NCBI GenBank assembly: GCA_001414345.1
Contig: LLCB01000178.1
Span: 54,921-118,920 of the forward strand
Source of the DNA: Hymenoscyphus infarciens
Taxonomy: Eukaryota; Ascomycota; Leotiomycetes; Helotiales; Helotiaceae
Direction of reading: 5' to 3'
DNA length: 64,000 nt
In this document: positions 31,654-42,872 of the stretch, piece after piece
Layout of the letters: every line of letters starts with the position of its first letter
Numbering within the stretch: position 1 is the stretch's first letter
Made by a program: the position numbers and the translations under genes
Notes under the pieces: generated by a model
Told to the model about the DNA's origin: nothing
The model's database searches: none
Seen by the model: only the letters and a program-made list of their open reading frames with translations

Positions 31654-33338
31654 GATTGTAGGCGTCCGGGGTGATTTCTTTGTTGTTCTGGCGGAGGTTT
31701 CTCATTCATTCTCTTCGGCGTTCACATGTGGAAATCAAATGGGCGTTTGGATATCTGTGGTAGTGAGCTTCGCTGAAATGCGCCTGCCTTGCCTTAGCCG
31801 ATGTGCCAGATACAATTGCTATACCCCATCAACCGCTCTGCGGATCATTACTGACTTCTAATGATCTTTGGAAGAAACATAGACAGCCACATGTTGGCTT
31901 TTCCATGAACGCTTTCCCCAAGTGCTGGATATAGCGTGCGTGCTCTTGTTAATAAGAAGCCATAGATATGGGAGCAAGAACTCTTGAGAAAAAATATCAA
32001 AAAGCGTAAATATGACTATGATTTTTTTGCCATTCCGCGTGTATGTACTTGTTGATATGTAGCTAACCGCCCGCCACTGTCAAAGTTGTACCATTGAAAG
32101 TGCCATGCCATGCCTAGCATTTCAGCAGGTACAAGGAAATCTGACCTCATTGTTGCACAGAGGGGTAATGCTTTCCATCAAATCGTTGATGACGTCTGAG
32201 CCTCGTGTTTATCGGCTACTTGCGATTTGCCGATGGAGCGGGGACCCTTCGTGTTCGGACCAAGAACGCGAAAATGGGCGATCGACTGTCGGTCGCTTGA
32301 GGATCTGTTAGTGGTTATTCTTTTTCTTGTTATATTGAGTTTTCTTTGCTCTTTAGTTTTGGGTTCCTCGTATCTCGATCTCGTGAGGGGAATATTTGGC
32401 GGGTGCGAATCGTACTTAGGTAAGGCTCACCACTCTAGTGTGAGCGAGCATGGACCTCAGTCTCTGATTTCTTCAATGTCGGCAGTTGAGTGAGAGGACG
32501 ACGGGATGGGTACCTGACTTTTCCGTGGACTCCTTCTCCCGATGTTGCGCAAGAGGGTGTTTGTCAGCCATTTCACCCCGGATTCTGTTGTGGTGTTGTT
32601 TCTATATTCAGGTGTTTTTCTTCTCCTTTTCGTGGTCCGTGATTCCAAGCGGCGGGATACGAGACCGTGGGTTTTGGTTGTTTTTTGATTGTGGCGGAGA
32701 TGCGAGGGTGGGAACGGTAGGAACGGTACTTGGGTACGAGTCATAAGCTTTATTTATTTTTGTAGAGAGGCTGAGGGGGAATATACTTTTCGACCAATCG
32801 AATGCGTCTAGTCTGTGCTTATAAACTGGATGCAGGCATTACGGTTTGGACCAGGTCAGGTGCCCGGCACCAGCATCTTCAGGTACTCCGTAAGCAAGTA
32901 ATTTATTTGGTGGTGGAGGCAATTGAGTGATGAGAGAGGCACCGAGGTATTTTCGACAAGTTAGTTGGACGAGCATTGAAGTATTTGGGTCTTCTGGAAT
33001 TGTTTTTGAATTCTGTAATTCACAATGTTAACGGCGGGTTTCTTGTTTCTCGCGAATGGCGTGTTCCAAAAAGTCTGGCAATGAACTTTGCAACGGTCAA
33101 CCAATCAAGCTGGAGGTTTTTAGATGCAGATTCCCCTGGTTTTTTAACCAATCGGGGCTGTGTATTTTTGACCGTTAACCGATGCGGGCGGTACAGATCT
33201 GCATACGGAGGGGCGAAGCAAGTTAGACCGACTTCAAAAGATACGAGCTGTCAGTGATCTTTGCCATCACGGGCTTTCCCCTGTAGTTCATCATGAGATT
33301 CCTAGTTCCCTACGACGAGTGCCGAGTATTTTGGAAAG

Positions 33339-33347
33339 TATATATAT
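33339..33347 (+). promoter_or_regulatory. TATA-like element of the PhiA-like gene
   Basis: TATATATAT lies 140 bp upstream of the ATG at 33487 and is followed by a CT/CAT-rich leader. This is a usual arrangement for a strongly expressed fungal secreted protein. Confidence 0.45.
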
Positions 33348-33370
33348 CTCCTAGTTCCCGTCTTTTTCCC

Positions 33371-33422
33371 ATCATCATCATCATCAATCATCAATCATCA
33401 ATCATCTCCTCAAATCATCTAA
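33371..33422. repeat. CAT/CAATCATC microsatellite in the 5' leader
   Basis: Five CAT-type repeats are followed by tandem CAATCATCAATCATCAATCA units and then AAATCATC. It lies between the TATA-like run and the ATG at 33487, so it is probably transcribed as part of the 5' UTR. Confidence 0.7.
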
Positions 33423-33486
33423 TACAAATATCTCCTCGATATCCTAAGACATTCGTTTTAAACAACAAAACCTAAACACCTTCATC

Positions 33487-34123
33487 ATGATGTACACCAA
33501 GACTCTCATCGCAGCTACTCTCGCTGGCCTCGCTGCAGCTGCACCAGTCGCTCGCGACACAGTAGATACCATCGGCCTCATCGCTCTTCGCAGCACAACC
33601 GCCATCCACCTCTCTGCCGTCCAAGAAAACGGACTCAAATTCTGGATCCACAAAGCCACAGCAACCTACTGTCCCCCACAAGCAGCGCCCTGCCCAAGTA
33701 AGTCTCTCCACTCCCCCCCAAATTTCCCACAAAATAACTAACAAAACCCCCCCAGCTGGAAACTCAACCCAGCTCCTCGCCTCCACAACCTCAGAAGGCG
33801 TTTCTTTGAACGCCAACGTCCCCGGCGGTCAACAAATCTACGTCGCCTCCGACGGATCCCTCTCCGCTACCCAAGCTCACAGCGCCAGCACCGGCGACAA
33901 CGGACTACGTACTCCTTTCGAGTATACACCTGCGGGTACCTCTTCCGTTGGGAGTTTGCTGTTTAACAATTCGAGTTTTACTGCTTGTCCTACTGCAACG
34001 GATCCCAATGTGTATCAGGTGTTTGCCCTTGGATATCCGGGCTTTGTGGCTGGGGCTGGGTGTATTACTTTTAACTTGGGACCGTACCCTGTTGCTAGTA
34101 GCCCGGCTTGGCAGTATATCTAA
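33487..34123 (+). CDS. Secreted cell-wall protein, PhiA/Asp f 34-like
   Basis: Two exons, 33487..33697 and 33756..34123, with a 58-nt intron (GTAAGT to CCCAG), give 192 aa. A clear signal peptide (MMYTKTLIAATLAGLAAAA) is followed by a likely dibasic-free propeptide. The mature part has IGLIALRSTTAIHLSA, then TATYCPPQAAPCP, GGQQIYVASDGSLSATQAHS, several N-glycosylation sequons (GNST, NNSS), YQVFALGYPG and a C-terminal PAWQYI. This pattern matches the fungal cell-wall protein PhiA, which is needed for phialide and conidium development in aspergilli and is the allergen Asp f 34. The name is by recall. Four Cys residues could form disulfides. The gene looks intact and is isolated. Confidence 0.65.
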
Positions 34124-34484
34124 ATGTGTTGGGCGAGCTTGTAAGCGAGAGGGAATGAGGGGGGAGGCTTTTCATTTGAGTGGTTAGAAAAGCGAGTCTT
34201 TATTAACGCGTTTGGGGGCATTTTGCGCTGTATATATTAGTTTTCTTTATTACATAACGACAATACACGAGTTAGATATAAATTATATCCTAGAGACCAT
34301 ACGGAGAATGTGAAAAAAAAATATAACCCGAACCCCATCATTATAGGTGCTCGGTTCTAGCTCACGAAACAAAAACGACATGTTGACAAGTTCTCTCCGT
34401 AACTTCATTAAGCCAAACGGGGTTTACAATCGACCCTCTTCTTTTTGTGCCCGAAGTTGTCGCAAGCGCAGTGTGAGAAAAAAA

Positions 34485-34970
34485 TACTCAGGTACTCAAG
34501 TAGTACTCTGAGTAGTCTGAGTAGAGTAGAGTAGAGTTTAAGTAGCGTGTTCTTTGAGTAGAGTAGAGTAGTTACTTATAACTACTTAAGTTGTACTCTA
34601 AGTAGTATAGTATAAATAGAAACAAATAACTAACTAACTAAAGTACAAAATAGTTGTCTTCAAAGTTATCCTCTTTAGCCTTCTTATAGATAGTAAGTAC
34701 TTATGTTTATTATTATATAATTAATAGCTCTTTTATTAAGAGTATTATTAAAGAAGTTACGTAGTAAATAGAGTGTAAAGGAGATCTCGCTTAAGCTGCT
34801 AGCGGCCGAGGAACGCTACCCCGAGCCACGGCCCGACTCGGGCCGACTCGGGCCGTACTACTCAAAGTACTACTCGGAGTTACTCAGAGTACTATGACTA
34901 GAGTAGAGTAGTACTTAAAATCAGTTGAGTAGAGTAGAGTAGTGACCACTACTCTACTCTACTCACCCAT
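34485..34970. repeat. GAGTA-rich element with opposed ends (possible non-autonomous hAT-like element)
   Basis: The left part is packed with GAGTAGAGTAGAGTAG-type repeats on the plus strand, and the right part carries the same motif on both strands. A GC-rich core lies between, with CGACTCGGGC twice in tandem near 34845. A perfect hairpin closes the right end at 34926-34965. Dense subterminal short repeats are typical of hAT-type elements. The class is a guess. Confidence 0.4.
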
Positions 34971-35101
34971 TTCTTTCGCTGGCAAGCGTGACCGTGCCAG
35001 CTGCTGTTTAGACCCAGAAGAACATGTTAGCGAGTCGTTGTAAATGAGACATTCAACGGTAATGCACCTAGCTCGAAGGATGGCTCCGGCGATAGTGAGC
35101 G

Positions 35102-35367
35102 TGGAGGGCTGGCTTCCACCTTCCTCTTTGATTTACGCTGAGGCCCGGCTTCTTCTACAAAAAACTCTGCTATTCGTTCTTCGGGAGTCCTTTCCAGGTT
35201 AGTGGACTAATGTGCGGACGAGTATGGATCGTAGAAATAATATCCATGAGAAGCTCGTGGAAATACTGATTTGTGCTAAGTAGCAATCGCATGAATGTAG
35301 CGAGATCTGCCAGGAAAGTGTTGCTTGTTTCCCCTACGAGCGTGAGAGGAATGACTTCCAACGCCAT
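35102..35367 (-). pseudogene. Remnant of an unrecognised protein-coding gene
   Basis: On the minus strand a frame opens at 35367 with MALEVIPLTLVGETSNTF and STNQYFHELLMDIISTIHT. A +1 shift near 35190 then continues naturally as LERTPEERIAEFFVEEA and a basic/acidic tail, KSKRKVEASPPRSLSPEP. The two parts read as one protein broken by an indel, or by a very short unrecognised intron. I do not recognise the family. Confidence 0.35.
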
Positions 35368-36153
35368 GCTCTAGAGCTCTGTCTACTTAAAAAGAAGCCA
35401 GCCATAATCTCGATGAACTTAGAGCGGGATGATTGGCTCTTGGTTTATTGACTTGAGAATCCCCCCCACCCCCCTTTGCTTGATATTCCCAAATAACACC
35501 AGTTGCTTTCATCAATCATCAGAGTTATAGCTTGCTGGCCCAGTGGGGTCAGAGGTGTCAATATAGGTTGGGAGTGCGGAAACTTGGATCTGGGTCTACT
35601 TGGCTAAGTAGAGCCAGCTGGTCAACAGCCCGGGTCAGATTGATACCACTAAGGATACGGAGCTTAAAAATTAAATGTTCAGTTCGTCTGGTTTAAACCT
35701 TAGCCGCCCTTTGGGATAAAGGAATTTTTGCCGTTTTTTGGAGTGTTTTCTCAGCTTAATGCGTTTCAAGAAGTCCATCTTCGCTCGCTTCTCGACGCAA
35801 TCCGTCAACAGCCAAAGAACCATCAGTACGTATGACCTCCCAATAATGGAACAACTTCCCTCAGATTCCACCATAAACCCCATCTGCACAACTTTTCCCC
35901 AATCTCTCAAAATCGAATGTCATATAAAAAATAGTCTCCAAACCCATGAAACAAAACACGCGCAAGACGCGGTAAGGTCTTGGCCCTAGTCCAAAGGGGG
36001 CCGTCCCTTTCAACGTATTCGAGTAAGTAATAACAAGATCATGCTCGGCATTCTTCTTGTAGAGGTTTGTATGGATGGATACTGTACACCTTGTTCGATC
36101 TCTCGAATAGTGACAACAAGGTTTGAATCTGCCAAATTGAATCTAAATGTCCT

Positions 36154-36738
36154 TTGGGGTCGCAAGATGGTGCAGGAGTTACTTACCTTCGTCTCCCTCA
36201 AACCCAAACCCATCACCGCAAAAACGAACCACCAATCAAGTGCCTGGTGGAAGCTTGCAAACTGAGGCGTTGGTCTCAGGTCGATGTGTTTAAAAGGCTC
36301 ATACCCTCAGTACGGGGTGATGGAGATTGGTCGAGAACCGACCAGAGCCATGGGGGTATATGTGAGTTTTCTGAGCCACCTCGGGATCAGCTCAAGGAAT
36401 TTGCCTCGACTGTTGGCTTTTCCAGTCTCTCGTGTCGAAACCTTGGGTGTGCGTGTAATGGGGGGGTTTTGGGTGCTAATAGGGTTGTGTCGACGGTGAA
36501 GAAAGTTGATGTAGAAGAGGAAGAAAGGAAGAAGGTAAGAGAGGGATGGGGCAGGGTTTTGAAAATCATGAGTTTGGGTGTCGTAGGCCTGCCTTCCTTG
36601 TGCTCGCGAAGAGAGTTGAGCGGTCGTTCCTTCCCTTCTTACACACTTTACGGCAAGACTTGCTTTGTTTATATCTTTAGTAAGAAGGGAAGGAGCGAAT
36701 TGAGGGAATGCCTGGAATGCCCCGCCAAACTCTTCTGA
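36154..36738 (+). other. Unrecognised open reading frame of 194 codons
   Basis: The frame is open for 194 codons, but its product has no domain, signal peptide or membrane segment that I recognise. It spans the 36625-36697 inverted repeat. Length alone is weak support in a gene-poor region, so it is recorded as a candidate only. Confidence 0.2.
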
Positions 36739-37229
36739 AGTGAGTTTCCACGAAGCTCCTGTCTATAAATACAATGGCAGTCTGGTTGTTTGTCTAGAGA
36801 GTCAATTCATAAGATCCAACCTCAATGTTGCCACCAAATTTCGGGTACAATTTACAATTTTCCCCTCGGTGATTGGAATGTTTTCGAATTTTGACCCTGC
36901 GGATCGCTGGAAGCACGAGTCAATACCTTAGGTACCAGGAACCCACCGGGAGAGTTTTAGCACTTACAGTAAGCTCAGTGGCCGCTTTCAAATCTTCGGG
37001 GGAATAGCCGTCTCGAGGCTGCTCCCCAGCCCGCCGAGTTTCCGTAAGGAAATAGGTTGTTTTCCATGATTACCCAACAGGGAAGTATCCGGGTTTTGCT
37101 CTGCAGGTAAAATGTCTCCAAGTGGTACATTTGTGAGTATGAACGCGATGCGCATTGACAAATTAATAAGGTCCGATTTCAGCCCAAAAGCAGGTAGCTC
37201 CGTAGTATACCTGGCATCGCAGGAAATAT

Positions 37230-37420
37230 ACTGGATACCTCTCGTTGTTCTAACTTTTTAGGATAATACAAGGTCTTGATTGGGATAATCAAAGTTGATT
37301 CTTCCAACTATCTAACCTAAATTTAACTTGTCCTAAGTATTTAGAGTGATTACTTTGAATTACTATAGAAAGCTAGAAAAACGAGCAATGTAGGCAGGTA
37401 CGTATTTACTGCCGCTTTTA
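37230..37420. repeat. AT-rich possible MITE, second family
   Basis: CTCTCGTTGTTCTAAC near 37236 is roughly inverted by CTAGAAAAACGAGC near 37377. A related segment occurs at about 39010-39190 (CTCTCGTTGTTCCAAA). Both are followed by TGCCGCTTTTATT. Similarity is weak and borders are approximate. Confidence 0.3.
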
Positions 37421-37875
37421 TTGTCTATCGTGAGCCCACCAGAATGATCAAGTCTTACTATAAAAGTTGTATGAAAGTAGTCAAGGTTTCTTGGGGTTCG
37501 ATGTTCGATGGGTTTGGAATAGTAAGAGTTCGCGTCATCGTCGAAGGTACGCCGGGGTGGTTCCTAACAGATAAAAATTTACTAAACTTTCAAGACGATT
37601 GAACTAGAAGTTTTTATAGTAACATAGTTATTCTAAAACCGCTCCGGTGCTTTGCTTGAGCAAGTGTATGACGAACGATGACTGGCGCCCATACTAATGA
37701 AACTAAGCGAGGCAACGAGAGTGAAAGCCATCAAGTGACGCACTTAGATATTCTCTAAAGGAATGCCATCATCAGAGGGTTTCGTCTTAAAGCTTATTGC
37801 GTCTGTTTTCTAATCCCGATACATACAACACAAATCTGACAAGTACCTCTAATGCATGAACGGGTAGACGCCAAC

Positions 37876-38631
37876 ATGCCGGAACCACAGTCACATATAA
37901 AACCACCAAATGAAGATGAAATACCAACCTTAGTGTGAGTGACCCATTTTCTGGTCCTGTCATAGAATTAAGGCAGGGTTTAGCTAAAGCGTAACATAGT
38001 GAGCCACAATCCATTGTAAAAGTCCATATTCAGCCAACCCTAGGGCCGAAGAAGACGTTCCAGCTTCACCATAACTTCATCGTTGCTCAATCTCGATACT
38101 TCCAGGCAGCTTTTAATTCTTCTTTCATCGAGGGTGAAAGCCAGGAGGTGTTACTTGAAGATGCCGACCCCAACATATTCGGACTTTTCGCAACTTGGCT
38201 TTACAACCGGGAAATCCTCATCGACTACCGGAGACTTGACGCCTGTGGTCTCTTGATCGATCTGTGGCTCTTCTGTGACAGGGTCATCGCCCCCAAACTC
38301 CAAAACCAGACCCTCAGGATGTTAGATGAAGCTCGAGAATGCCGTGGAGCATTACCAACGACCCATCTTCGACGGATTTACGAGAACACAACGGCAGATA
38401 GCGCCTTACGGAAGTACATACAACTCGTATGGGACGGCAGCGTCATTTGCAGCGACGACGTCGAAGAAATGTTTCCTTACCAGCTACTCTTGGAGCTTGT
38501 TGCTTCGGAAGATCTCCGTCGACGGAATCCGGATTTCTGGAGGGATAAGCTCCCGGAGGAGAAGCTCTCGAAATACTTTGTTGACGAATATTTTGAGCCT
38601 GTTCGGAGTGGGGATAAGAGGAAGCGTTCGT

Positions 38632-38663
<32 letters not shown>

Positions 38664-38762
38664 TTGAAGGTAGAACGGCCTGCCGTCGTTGAGGGACGAA
38701 GGAGTCCAACACCTACTAGTACACCACCACCCCTAGTGCTCTCTCATCTTGGGGGCACGTGA
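37876..38762 (+). CDS. BTB/POZ-domain protein
   Basis: Proposed exons are 37876..37932 (MPEPQSHIKPPNEDEIPTL) and 38034..38762, giving 261 aa. The splice choice (GTGTGA donor, ATTCAG acceptor) is uncertain but keeps the frame. The BTB fold is clear: KKTFQLHHNFIVAQSRYFQA, AFNSSFIEGESQEVLLEDAD and PNIFGLFATWLYNREI. A helical extension follows with LLIDLWLFCDRVIAPKLQN, typical of the large Pezizomycotina family of short BTB proteins of unknown role. The C-terminal tail has a basic stretch (GDKRKRSS), an EPEPEPEPEP hexanucleotide-encoded repeat (about 38634-38664) and a Pro/Thr-rich end. BTB domains commonly mediate dimerisation or Cul3 binding; which applies here is unknown. Confidence 0.75.
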
Positions 38763-39578
38763 CTGGACGATAATCGCAGGGTCCGCTCCATATATGCGCT
38801 ACTAGTCAAAATGATACCGTTCTGCTTTTCTCGCTTATTACTTGATAATAAATATAATAAATATATCCATCCGGTTATTCTCGTCGTTTCAAGTATAAAA
38901 TTCTACTTTTACCCAATGTTTCATCATCGCTTCCCAATTTAGGAACTTGGCTTGTGATTCAAGCAGGGTGACATCTCGATGGACATTAAAAGCGGCTGCA
39001 AAGACTCCAGGTTCATTCATACCTGCCTAGCCAGCTCTCGTTGTTCCAAATTTCTTGGAAAATCCAGTAAACTATCTTAAACATTTAGATTAATTTAGAA
39101 CTATTAGTCTAGGTTTCAAGGGACAACCAAGTTACCATATAACTCCGCTGTAAGTTCCAACAACGGGTTATTATTCATATATTGCCGCTTTTATTATGCT
39201 GACTAAACCTGCCCCCCTGCCAGACTTTCTGCGTCAACATGCTGGCTGGCACTGACACTCTCATCCAGTTTATCTTCTCCCACATCTTCGCTTCATGTGC
39301 CACGAGAACGGCGCAAAAGAGCCACCATATCTTCCCTCAACCATGCAGCGCAGTCTTGCTCTGCACCCTTCAATCCGCTGGAGCCAATAATCCTACTCCC
39401 GACTCCGCCGTCTCCGGTTTCCAGCTCCAGCTCTCCTTCCCCAGTCCAAGTCGCAAACATACGGTCCTCACGGAAAGATAAACATCTCCTCTCCACCAAC
39501 AAGTGGCTCTTCCGAGTCGCAGATTTCGGGCGTCTTGTTACAGGTGCCATTCGAATGCCTTCACTCCCTCCCTTCACC
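38763..39578. other. Intergenic region with possible MITE and DGK1 leader
   Basis: The AT-rich segment at about 39010-39190 resembles the possible MITE at 37230-37420. From 39240 the sequence is CT-rich. The DGK1 frame is open upstream to 39297, so the coding start could lie there. Confidence 0.45.
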
Positions 39579-40757
39579 ATGTCGCGATCCTCCTCGAATC
39601 CGATTCCGGCCACGCCGAGAGTCATCTCCCCTTCTCCCACCCCATCAGAAGCCCGAGAAAAGTCACAAGATGGATACTTTGGACCAGTAACGAGATCTGC
39701 AAAGAAGAAGACGGCAGCGCAAGCACGTATAGATGAAGAACTAGACGAAGATGATGATCGAAGCGACGACCTGCGAAGGGCACGATCCAAAAGCCGGAGC
39801 CCGATGAGAGCTCGAAAGATTCCTGGTCTTACAGCAGCAAAGCCAAAGAAGGCTTCAAGCTCAGTTCAAAAGTCAGCCCCGTTAGTAGCGAATGGAGCAG
39901 GACCACCAGAGACCAACGGCCATCTCTCGCCTACAAGTGCGAATTCTGGATGGAGTTGGAGAGATTTTAGTCGAAGTCCAAGCCCGCTAGGACTTATTCC
40001 CATACACAGGCAGTGGAGGTCATTCGTACATCGCCACGAGGTTCCACGAAAAGTGTTGCACGTTTCAATCGGGTTTTTTGTTATTTGGGCGTACCTACGT
40101 GGGCTTCAAACTTCCGATATCACTCCCTGGCTCATGGGCGCCCTGGTGCCTATTGCCACCGTCGATTTCATACGGCACAAATATGCTCCTTTTAATAGAT
40201 TTTATGTCCGAGTGATGGGCGCCCTCATGCGGGAAACCGAATATGAAGGGTGGAACGGTGTCATCTGGTATCTGCTGGGAGCTTGGATCGTGCTTGGTTT
40301 TTTTCCGAAGGACATCGGAGTGATGGGTGTACTCCTCCTGAGCTGGTGTGATACAGCAGCCAGCACCGTGGGACGAGCATATGGCCGTTACACACCTCGC
40401 ATCAGACGCGGCAAATCTCTCGCCGGGTCACTGGCAGCTTTTGTTGTTGGTGTACTTACCGCAGTGGGATTCTGGGGATACCTGGCCTCCAGCAATGGTA
40501 CCTTTGCGGAGGACATCAATTGGCCGTTCATGTTCACGGGTACCTTGTCTCTTCCTGGTGCTATTCGAGATGTGATCGGATTGACCGAGGCTCAAACGAC
40601 CATCGGAGGAGGATTGGCTTTGACAGTTATGAGTTTATGGACGGGATTTGTGGCCTCAGCCAGCGAGGTTGTAGATGTCTTCGGATGGGATGATAATCTT
40701 ACGATTCCGGCACTCAGTGGACTTGGTATGTGGGGATTTCTCAAAGTTTTTGGTTAG
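39579..40757 (+). CDS. DGK1: CTP-dependent diacylglycerol kinase Dgk1-like
   Basis: Intron-free. The start at 39579 (CACCATGTCG, product MSRSSSNPIPATPRVISP, 392 aa) is preferred for its context and its resemblance to homologue N-termini. An in-frame ATG at 39297 would give 486 aa. Dgk1 phosphorylates diacylglycerol with CTP to give phosphatidate in the ER/nuclear membrane and opposes the Pah1 lipin phosphatase. The N-terminal 130 residues are basic and disordered. The membrane part shows HEVPRKVLHVSIGFFVIWAY, DITPWLMGALVPIATVDFI, GVIWYLLGAWIVLGFFPKDI, LLLSWCDTAASTVGRAYGRY and RRGKSLAGSLAAFVVGVLTA. The last two carry the conserved motifs of the cytidylyltransferase-like kinase family. Further membrane helices run to the C-terminus. 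Confidence 0.88.
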   Translation: MSRSSSNPIPATPRVISPSPTPSEAREKSQDGYFGPVTRSAKKKTAAQARIDEELDEDDDRSDDLRRARSKSRSPMRARKIPGLTAAKPKKASSSVQKSAPLVANGAGPPETNGHLSPTSANSGWSWRDFSRSPSPLGLIPIHRQWRSFVHRHEVPRKVLHVSIGFFVIWAYLRGLQTSDITPWLMGALVPIATVDFIRHKYAPFNRFYVRVMGALMRETEYEGWNGVIWYLLGAWIVLGFFPKDIGVMGVLLLSWCDTAASTVGRAYGRYTPRIRRGKSLAGSLAAFVVGVLTAVGFWGYLASSNGTFAEDINWPFMFTGTLSLPGAIRDVIGLTEAQTTIGGGLALTVMSLWTGFVASASEVVDVFGWDDNLTIPALSGLGMWGFLKVFG

Positions 40758-42533
40758 GCGGTATATCCGGCCAGGATTGTCACGGCAAAATAGGCGTCTG
40801 GGTGGCTCTCACGTAGGGAATATTTAGAGGAAATCGATTCGTTAATACGTCCAATATACATGATTCTTGCTTCGCTGGCATGCATCAAATTGATCCGAAG
40901 TGTCATGGATGCACGAGGATGGAAATCTCCAACGGCAAGTACAATCCCGCCAGTGAGGCTCATTGGTTGGGTTGTGCCCCTCCATCCGCACATGGATTTC
41001 AGAGATTGACGGGTCCATCTGCGTGCATGTCTGCTCTTGATTGCTTGGAAACGGCCCTGTGGTAAGACGATGCACGTCAGGGGGAGTGCACTACGTCCTA
41101 CCTGCTCGGGAGCCTTGGAGTGCAGAGGAGGCCTAGGGCAGAGTGTAGATAGGGGGGCGAAAGACGAGGGGTGGGTTTCTTGGGATGGAGGGGAGGATAG
41201 TAACCTTGGGTATGAAAATTTGGTAACGGTTACAGCAATAGGTACATTGTGCTTTGTACACATCGCCTGAGCAGTATCAAATATCAAATCTCTCACCGCC
41301 GTGCAGGTGGAAATGGCCGGTTGGTTGCTCCTTGGACTTTCCCACGACTAATTCTCGCATGTATGTGTATGGCATGGGCTCTGAATTCCTGCTCGACGGG
41401 TTTTGATCTCCCTTGTTGTCCCTCGTTCTCCCTGGCGGGCGTGCATGGCCGCATCACCAGTGCATCCTGTGATCGGTGTTAGTCGGGTGTAGATGCTAGA
41501 AGTAGGTAGTGGGGAGTGGAGGGGAGTGTGGATGAGGGAGACGAATTGGCCATTGACAGCTGTAAGTTGTAATAGCGGGAACTCTGGCGTCTTTCTGGCC
41601 CATTGACCAAACAGGAAAGAGATATAAAGGGTTTAGGGGATCTGAAATATTTTATTTTACGGAAATCCTCTCAGTCATCGATCGCTGATGGGCCAATTAC
41701 GAAAAAAGACGACGAATGCAGCAGGTTGGAGGGGAAGAGGAAGCACTAGGTCGGCGGAGGGGGGGTTGTCTAGCAGGGGGTCGCTTCTCGGCTGTGGAGG
41801 GGTCGCTTTCTCGTTTTCTCGGGCTGATTTCTTTTCCAAAATTGCCAACACATACATTCGCGACAGGAACATCACCATGCGTTGCAGCCTGACTTCTCAC
41901 CACCTCCGCCTCTCCTCCTCCATTGACATTCATCCAAACCAAATTGATACCCACCATTTCCCACCATGACATGCCGCCGTGTTCCATTCGCCGTCGCCGT
42001 CGCAAAAGCAGCGGTCTGCCAACGACTCCAGACTCCAACCCCAGCCGTGGGCCGTGGGAGCATCGCGCTTGCTCGTTTGCGCGGCATCAAATCGAGGAGA
42101 GACCATCCACCTCCACCACCACCTCCTCCTCGCCCCGTCGCCCAGAGCAACCTCGTTCCTCCTCTCGTCCCCCGCTACCCCCCTCTGCTAGCGGCCAATG
42201 GTGGTTAATACCGGCTCTTTCAAAGCCTTGAATGCCTTTCCATTGCTGAGCAAGAGAAGGTGTGGAGCAGGCTGCCAATCCGTCCCGGCATCGTTGCCTC
42301 CCTCCAGGGATCACCCCCATCGAATATATAATTATGGCACTTGCGAGGGGACCCGAACCAACCCACCAAAGGGCGGCAGCACAAGGCGAGGGGGGCCGTA
42401 GCGGTATCCGGAGCAGGCTAGTCGTTGAGACCAGGTCCATGACCGTGGCGAGCCTCCATCAGCCTATCTTGATGCTGCTCTCTCTTCCTCGAGCGGGGTT
42501 GAGAAGCAGATGGCAAGAAAGGGTCAAGCTCAT

Positions 42534-42561
42534 CCCCCCCCCCCCCCCCCCCCCCCCCCCC
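42534..42561. repeat. Poly-C homopolymer (28 nt)
   Basis: An uninterrupted run of 28 C residues, about 40 bp upstream of a TATA box and 312 bp upstream of the KxDL-protein ATG. Its exact length is likely variable between isolates or affected by sequencing. Confidence 0.85.
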
Positions 42562-42602
42562 GATGAAGCCGTCTCAAGCTAGCCGAGAGTCCTCTGGACG
42601 GG

Positions 42603-42610
42603 TATAAAAG
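42603..42610 (+). promoter_or_regulatory. TATA box of the KxDL-domain gene
   Basis: TATAAAAG lies 270 bp upstream of the ATG at 42873 and is followed by a pyrimidine-rich leader, consistent with a core promoter. Confidence 0.5.
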
Positions 42611-42872
42611 GGAGGTCAGTTTACCTTTGGACTGCTTTTCCTTTCTCTTTTCTTTCCATCCGTTTGAACATCTCAAGAACTCCCTCTCCCAAGTTCCATA
42701 CACCAAGTTTGACTATACAAACAACTTCACTCTACCTTTGTCAAGTTCAAGCACATATCTTCCTCGAGTTTGCCTTACACTACAACATACTATACCCCTT
42801 TCATCCAAGCAACGCTTCTTTGTCACTGGCTCCCTTCCCGTCGTTTGACATTACCTCATACACACCAACATC

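Larger units (their letters stand above)
31654..33486. other. Intergenic region, nothing recognised except promoter elements of the wall-protein gene
   Basis: This 1.8-kb stretch has only short unrecognised ORFs. Its right end holds a TATA-like run at 33339-33347 and a CAT/CAATCATC microsatellite in the leader of the gene at 33487. No RNA gene or repeat was seen. Confidence 0.55.
34124..37875. other. Large gene-poor, repeat-containing region
   Basis: About 3.75 kb with no complete recognisable gene. It contains a GAGTA-rich element with a hairpin (about 34490-34970), a broken ORF remnant (35102-35367, minus), an inverted repeat (36625-36697), an unrecognised 194-codon ORF (36154-36738) and an AT-rich, possibly mobile segment (about 37230-37420). 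Confidence 0.6.
40758..42872. other. Long intergenic region upstream of the KxDL gene
   Basis: The 2.1-kb stretch has many short overlapping ORFs of low-complexity composition but no recognised gene. It contains a 28-nt poly-C tract (42534-42561), a TATA box (42603-42610) and a CT-rich leader before the ATG at 42873. Confidence 0.55.

Noticed and set aside
41697..42440. Dense overlapping ORFs on both strands at 41.7-42.4 kb
   Set aside because: All are Arg/Gly/Pro/Ser-rich low-complexity frames from GC-skewed sequence without conserved features.
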